Source of the DNA: Magnetaquicoccus sp039908525
GTDB taxonomy: Bacteria > Pseudomonadota > Magnetococcia > Magnetococcales > Magnetaquicoccaceae
Assembly (NCBI GenBank): GCA_039908525.1
Contig: JAMOAY010000001.1
Location: 248,001-312,000 of the forward strand
DNA length: 64,000 nt
Reading direction: 5' to 3'
This document shows positions 60,060 through 64,000 of this stretch, piece by piece (position 1 is the first letter of the stretch; every line of letters starts with the position of its first letter). The position numbers and the translations under genes were made by a program. The notes under the pieces were generated by a model. It saw nothing but the letters and a program-made list of their open reading frames with translations. It was not told where the DNA came from and searched no databases.

Positions 60060-63000
60060 GGCACACCCTCCTCCCCGGATCGGGACACGGATGTCTCGGA
60101 CACTGCGGAAGCATGACTGGCCAGCAGATCCCCTGGCAGCATCGGCAGAGCCCCCCGCCCGCGCAAGATGAAACGGCTGCTCCCGACATCCTGCCGGGTC
60201 GCGCAACGCTCACCCAGGAGTGCCGAGGCATCAAAAAAACGGGCAGGCAGGAGGGCGAGACTCTCCACCACGTTGACATCCGGGGTGTCGATGCTCACCG
60301 TGCCCTGGATGCCCAGGGTGGAAGAGGCGGTGATGCGGCTGTCGGGATCCCGAAGCAGGGTCTGCGCCTGGATGGTGACCTTGCCGCCGGCGCCCTGATA
60401 GGCGTTGGCCTGGATGCGACTGTGGTTGAGAATCAGATGGATGGGATCGATGTCAATGTTGCCCCCATTGCCATCGCCGCCTTGTACGGAGGTGGAAATA
60501 TGCGCTCCGTTCAGTACAATCCTGTCTTGAACCCGCACCGTGATATCTCCCCCGCCACCCTTCTTTGCCGCAGAGGTGATGGCGCCGTGGTCCATGATCA
60601 GAGTGTCCATCATCCTCTCCTGGCTCCCCAAAGTGACCGATCCTGCCCGACCCGCTCCATCCACCAGAGAGGCACTGTTCGATGCAACGGTGCCCCCCGA
60701 ACGGATTTGCAGACGATCCACCTGCAGCGCGATGCTGCCGCCGGCACCACGCCCACCCAGCACCGAGGCGCTGATCCGACTGCCTGACTCCACGGAGAAC
60801 AGCGGTGAACTGAGTGCGATATTGCCGCCTTGCCCGCCGTGGGCTTCCGTGCTGATCAGGCTCTGTTGTGCCATCTGGAGGTGCTCCCGGACCGTCACGG
60901 CAATCTCTCCCGCCTTGCCCGCCCAGCTGTCCGGGGCCGTACTGTTGGAATCGATGACACCGTTCGCCATGCGGAGCTGTCCGGCATGCATATCGATTTT
61001 TCCGGCTCTGCCCCCACCGTCGGTGGAGGTAACAATCTCCCCACCTTCCACAAGGGTCACCTCTTCCGCAGTCAGGGCAATCGTGCCTCCCGCACCAGAG
61101 TCTGCGGCACCTCCTGCGGATCTTGCCTGAATGGCACTGGCAAATCCCTCGCGGTTTTTGCCGGACAGCAGCACAGGACCCGATGCCTGAAGGGTGATGG
61201 AGCCCCCTTGGCCAGAACCCAGGGTTCCGGTATCGATCACGGCCCCCGCCCGGATGGCAAGCTGGGCCACCTTGAGGACAATGTCTCCGCCGGCACCCGC
61301 CGAGGATCCGGATCCCAGAGATGCGGCCAGAATACCATGGACTCCATGGGGATCATTGCCCCCGGACAGGGATACATCCGCAGCCTGAATGGTGATGTTG
61401 CCGCCCCGACCAGGACCCATACTGTCCGTCGCGATATCACCGCTTTCCATGGCCAGAGCGCGGGCGGTCAAAAAAAGGTTTCCCCCCGGCCCGGAACCGG
61501 GAGTCTCACCGAGCGTATCGGCGGATATGCCGGTGATGCGTCCGCTGTGCCCTTCATCGATCGTGACAGAATCGGCCTGGATGGCGATGTGCCCCCCCTG
61601 CCCGGAACCCAGGGTGTTGGCAGCGATCTGACCTCCCTTGCGGATGGCCAAAGGACCATCGACCACGATCCCGATGTCACCGCCCTTTCCTGCACCGTAT
61701 GTATTGCCCAATATCTTGCCCTGGTTGGTCACTTCCAGGGCCTGGGCCTTCAGGTTGATCTGGCCTCCCGCCGCTGCCCCGACCTGTTTTCCATAGGAAC
61801 TCGTATCGATACCGGCAAGCAGGTTGGCGCTGCCGTCTGCGTCAATCTTGACGGTATCGACCTTGATATGGATGTTGCCCCCTTCTCCCCGACCGTTGGT
61901 GGTGGCGCTGAGGAAGCCCCCATGGGTAATGGCCAGCGCATGGGCCTCCAGATGGATGTCACCGGCCGTACCGGACGCATCAAGCTGCCCAATGGTACCA
62001 CCTGCCACTTGACTGTAATGGCTGCCTGTGCCCCCATCGATGGCGATCGTTTCCGCGCGGAGGTCCATGTTGCCCGCGTTCCTGACACCGTCCGTTCCAA
62101 TCTGCAGGAGACCGCCGTTGACCAGGGCAAGGGCGTGGACATCCAGCGCGACGCTGCCTCCCTGGCCAGGCCCAGCACCCGAACCGGAGACCGACGTGAT
62201 GTTGCTTTGTGTGAAAGAACCGTCGGCAGAATAACGACCGCCATCTATCAAAACGGTTCCGCCCTGAATGGCAATCGTCCCGTTGTTCCCCCCATGGAAA
62301 GCGCTGGCGCTGATGCTGCCGCCGTGGGTCACAGACAACGTATCGCCCACCGTGATGGCCATTTTTCCCCCATTGCCCGTGGAGGAGGGAATGAGGGAGA
62401 GTTCACCACCGTTCAAAACAAGGGAACGGACGTTCAGAGAGATATCACCCCCATGCCCAGCATCAGAAATGGTCTGAATGGCACTATCCTGACTGTCGTT
62501 GCCATCCACCGTTATGGCATCCGCCTTGATGGCAATGTTGCCACCTTTTCCAGGACCATTTTCTGCGGAGATCCAACCGCCATTGGTCAAGACAACGGAG
62601 TGGGCATCCAGGGTGATATCTCCACCCTGGCCTTCTCCCGATCTGAAAACATACAAATGCGGCACAGAGACGATTCGGCTGGAGGGGCCATCAATAGTGA
62701 TGATATCACTGGATATTATGGAGATATTGCCGCTTTTTCCCGGCCCGAACGTGTTGGAGACAATCTTGCCGTTGTGCGTCAAGGAAAGGGCGTTGACCTC
62801 CAGCAGGATATCCCCCCCGGATCCTGCGCCAGGGTCGGTTCCGAAAGAGAGGGTTGACAACAGTTCAGCCACACCAGCCGATTGGTCTCTGGCCGTCATG
62901 CTCCTGGACTTTATGGAAATGTTGCCGCCTCTTCCCGGGCCGTAGGTATCACTGGTTATCATGCCACCGGAGTTCAGGAACAGGTCGGCACTCTCCAGGA

Positions 63001-64000
63001 TGATCGCGCCACCCGCCCCGGCGCCAAACATCTCCCCGGCGGAGGTGGAGCGAATCTGGCTCGGCTCTCCGTCCGAGTCTGTGCCGGTGATCTTCACATC
63101 TTTTGCTGCCTTTATGATGATCTCTCCCCCTTTGCCGGGACCATCGGTCTGGGTGCTGATCCACCCCCCGTCACGGATGGCGAGATTCCCGACGTTCAGG
63201 TGGATATTTCCTCCAGCTCCGGCATTCGATTGACCGCTCATGGAGTTGGCCTGAATGCCATAGGCCGATCCATTTTCCCCGGAGATGATCAAATCACCCG
63301 GGGTGTTGACGGTGAGCGTACCACCCGGAGTGGAGCTGTTGGTGTTGACTCCGATCCAGCCGCCATCCTGCAGGTAGAGATTGGCTGCATTCAGGGTGAT
63401 GTTGCCCGGGGGTTCTGCCTGCAGGCGGCTGGATCGGCCACTGCTGTTGATCCCGGCGATGGTCACGTTGCCCGATGCATCCAGCACAAGGCCAGAGGCG
63501 CTGACGATGGCCCCATCACGGGCGACCAGGTCCGCCACCTTGATCCCGACCGTGCCACCCCCCTCTGCACCGATGCCGGATCTCGACAGATTCAAACTCT
63601 TGCCGAGGATAAAAATCGAGCCTCCCGTCATGCCCTCTGTGGCAGAGCCGACCTCCAGGTCGAAATAGCTCCAACCGGGATGTCCCGGCCAGGCGGTAAA
63701 ATTTTTGCTGCGACCGATGGAGAGGGTGCCCAAGGCGCCGACAGGCAGGGTCTCCGCCTGGTTTGCGTCCAACTTGACCTCTTCCGCCCCGTTGATAGAG
63801 ATCAGGCGGATATTCCCCCCCTCGGAGACGACCGCACTGTTGGTCATGGAGATGGGGCCACCCACGATCGAGAAATCCTTCTGGGCAGGCAGTCTCAAAA
63901 TGCTGTTGTTGAGGGTGATACCCTCTGTTTTTGCTCCCAGAAAACCGAAGGCCACCGGATCGACCGCCACCAGGGTGCTGGGCTGGCTTTTGTCCGCCTG
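60056..64000 (-). CDS. Filamentous-haemagglutinin-like secreted protein, upstream copy (5' end beyond window)
   Basis: At least 1314 residues; the N-terminal signal and most of the secretion domain lie outside the window. The frame is open to base 64000 and begins QADKSQPSTLVAVDPVAFGF, which aligns with ASVLVQAEPTAFGFLNAKP of the next gene (about its residue 200), so some 200 residues are missing. The rest is a long beta-helix of GGNI-, GGHIAIQADS- and GGDITLDAHS-like repeats, each about 20-30 residues per turn, then the C-terminal domain with FFDASALLGERC and ALPMLPGDLLASH. Overlap with the downstream gene shows one transcript. Likely surface-displayed or released adhesin. Confidence 0.9.
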   Translation of the reverse strand, partial: QADKSQPSTLVAVDPVAFGFLGAKTEGITLNNSILRLPAQKDFSIVGGPISMTNSAVVSEGGNIRLISINGAEEVKLDANQAETLPVGALGTLSIGRSKNFTAWPGHPGWSYFDLEVGSATEGMTGGSIFILGKSLNLSRSGIGAEGGGTVGIKVADLVARDGAIVSASGLVLDASGNVTIAGINSSGRSSRLQAEPPGNITLNAANLYLQDGGWIGVNTNSSTPGGTLTVNTPGDLIISGENGSAYGIQANSMSGQSNAGAGGNIHLNVGNLAIRDGGWISTQTDGPGKGGEIIIKAAKDVKITGTDSDGEPSQIRSTSAGEMFGAGAGGAIILESADLFLNSGGMITSDTYGPGRGGNISIKSRSMTARDQSAGVAELLSTLSFGTDPGAGSGGDILLEVNALSLTHNGKIVSNTFGPGKSGNISIISSDIITIDGPSSRIVSVPHLYVFRSGEGQGGDITLDAHSVVLTNGGWISAENGPGKGGNIAIKADAITVDGNDSQDSAIQTISDAGHGGDISLNVRSLVLNGGELSLIPSSTGNGGKMAITVGDTLSVTHGGSISASAFHGGNNGTIAIQGGTVLIDGGRYSADGSFTQSNITSVSGSGAGPGQGGSVALDVHALALVNGGLLQIGTDGVRNAGNMDLRAETIAIDGGTGSHYSQVAGGTIGQLDASGTAGDIHLEAHALAITHGGFLSATTNGRGEGGNIHIKVDTVKIDADGSANLLAGIDTSSYGKQVGAAAGGQINLKAQALEVTNQGKILGNTYGAGKGGDIGIVVDGPLAIRKGGQIAANTLGSGQGGHIAIQADSVTIDEGHSGRITGISADTLGETPGSGPGGNLFLTARALAMESGDIATDSMGPGRGGNITIQAADVSLSGGNDPHGVHGILAASLGSGSSAGAGGDIVLKVAQLAIRAGAVIDTGTLGSGQGGSITLQASGPVLLSGKNREGFASAIQARSAGGAADSGAGGTIALTAEEVTLVEGGEIVTSTDGGGRAGKIDMHAGQLRMANGVIDSNSTAPDSWAGKAGEIAVTVREHLQMAQQSLISTEAHGGQGGNIALSSPLFSVESGSRISASVLGGRGAGGSIALQVDRLQIRSGGTVASNSASLVDGAGRAGSVTLGSQERMMDTLIMDHGAITSAAKKGGGGDITVRVQDRIVLNGAHISTSVQGGDGNGGNIDIDPIHLILNHSRIQANAYQGAGGKVTIQAQTLLRDPDSRITASSTLGIQGTVSIDTPDVNVVESLALLPARFFDASALLGERCATRQDVGSSRFILRGRGALPMLPGDLLASHASAVSETSVSRSGEEGVP

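Noticed and set aside
56952..64000. Many long plus-strand frames opposite the two haemagglutinin-like genes (for example 58680-60116 and 60830-62857)
   Set aside because: They are mirror frames of repetitive, GC-rich Gly-coding sequence, with no family motif, while the minus strand has full signal and secretion-domain features.

Overview
The window looks like a chromosomal segment of a GC-rich, flagellated, Gram-negative sulfur oxidiser. The evidence is a reverse-type Dsr gene block (dsrN, dsrE, dsrF, dsrH, dsrJ, dsrO, dsrP), a Trp/Gly/Asn-rich exported protein resembling sulfur globule envelope proteins, a flagellin, a MotA-type stator protein, CheR, and lipid A L-Ara4N genes. GC-rich palindromic repeats and gene content resemble the Magnetococcia (deep-branching proteobacteria), but that placement is an inference from memory. 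No magnetosome gene, tRNA, rRNA, transposase or CRISPR array was seen.

Layout. 1-11 kb: a CNNM/CorC membrane protein, motA with a PilZ gene, mtnA, two unknowns, a long RelA/SpoT homologue with a degenerate synthetase domain, then rimB-rimK and cheR. 11-14.4 kb: the ribosomal block rpsF-priB-rpsR-DUF2232-rplI-fmdB. 14.4-21.4 kb: pgeF overlapping a lytic transglycosylase, small unknowns, a PCuAC copper chaperone, an ABC-2 exporter pair and a divergent HlyD-like adaptor. 21.5-31.4 kb: a six-gene signalling operon on the minus strand (36-residue-repeat coiled-coil protein, GAF-GAF-PAS adenylate cyclase, PilZ protein, giant hybrid kinase, receiver-HPt protein, DUF1015 protein). 31.6-34.3 kb: a hendecad-repeat membrane protein, an astacin-like protease and an NlpC/P60-like peptidase with a peptidoglycan-binding domain. 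34.7-41 kb: a DUF2283 gene, hemH sharing its start site with dsrN, then dsrEFH-dsrJOP. 41-44 kb: DUF2269 protein, a Panacea toxin-antitoxin pair, the sulfur-globule-like protein and a Cys-rich exported protein. 44-52.5 kb: arnB-arnC-arnA (split in two)-arnD-pepA-holC and an upstream TauD-like dioxygenase. 52.7-56.5 kb: flagellin, a repeat-filled control region, an orphan HicB, an XRE antitoxin with a possible toxin remnant, and a sensor with no output domain. 57-64 kb: two tandem filamentous-haemagglutinin-like secreted proteins, the upstream one cut by the window edge.

How the parts fit. DsrEFH would relay sulfur, DsrJOP would form the periplasm-facing part of the electron-transfer complex, DsrN would make siroheme amide for DsrAB, and the globule-like protein could coat stored sulfur. 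dsrABCMKL are absent here, so the pathway must be completed elsewhere. The signalling operon couples cyclic-nucleotide synthesis, a PilZ domain and a phosphorelay in one transcript.

A striking non-coding feature is a family of composite palindromic repeats. Three long copies (about 460-500 bp) are built as inverted halves around a variable core. Many shorter pieces sit at gene ends, and a few supply leader or ribosome-binding sequence to genes.
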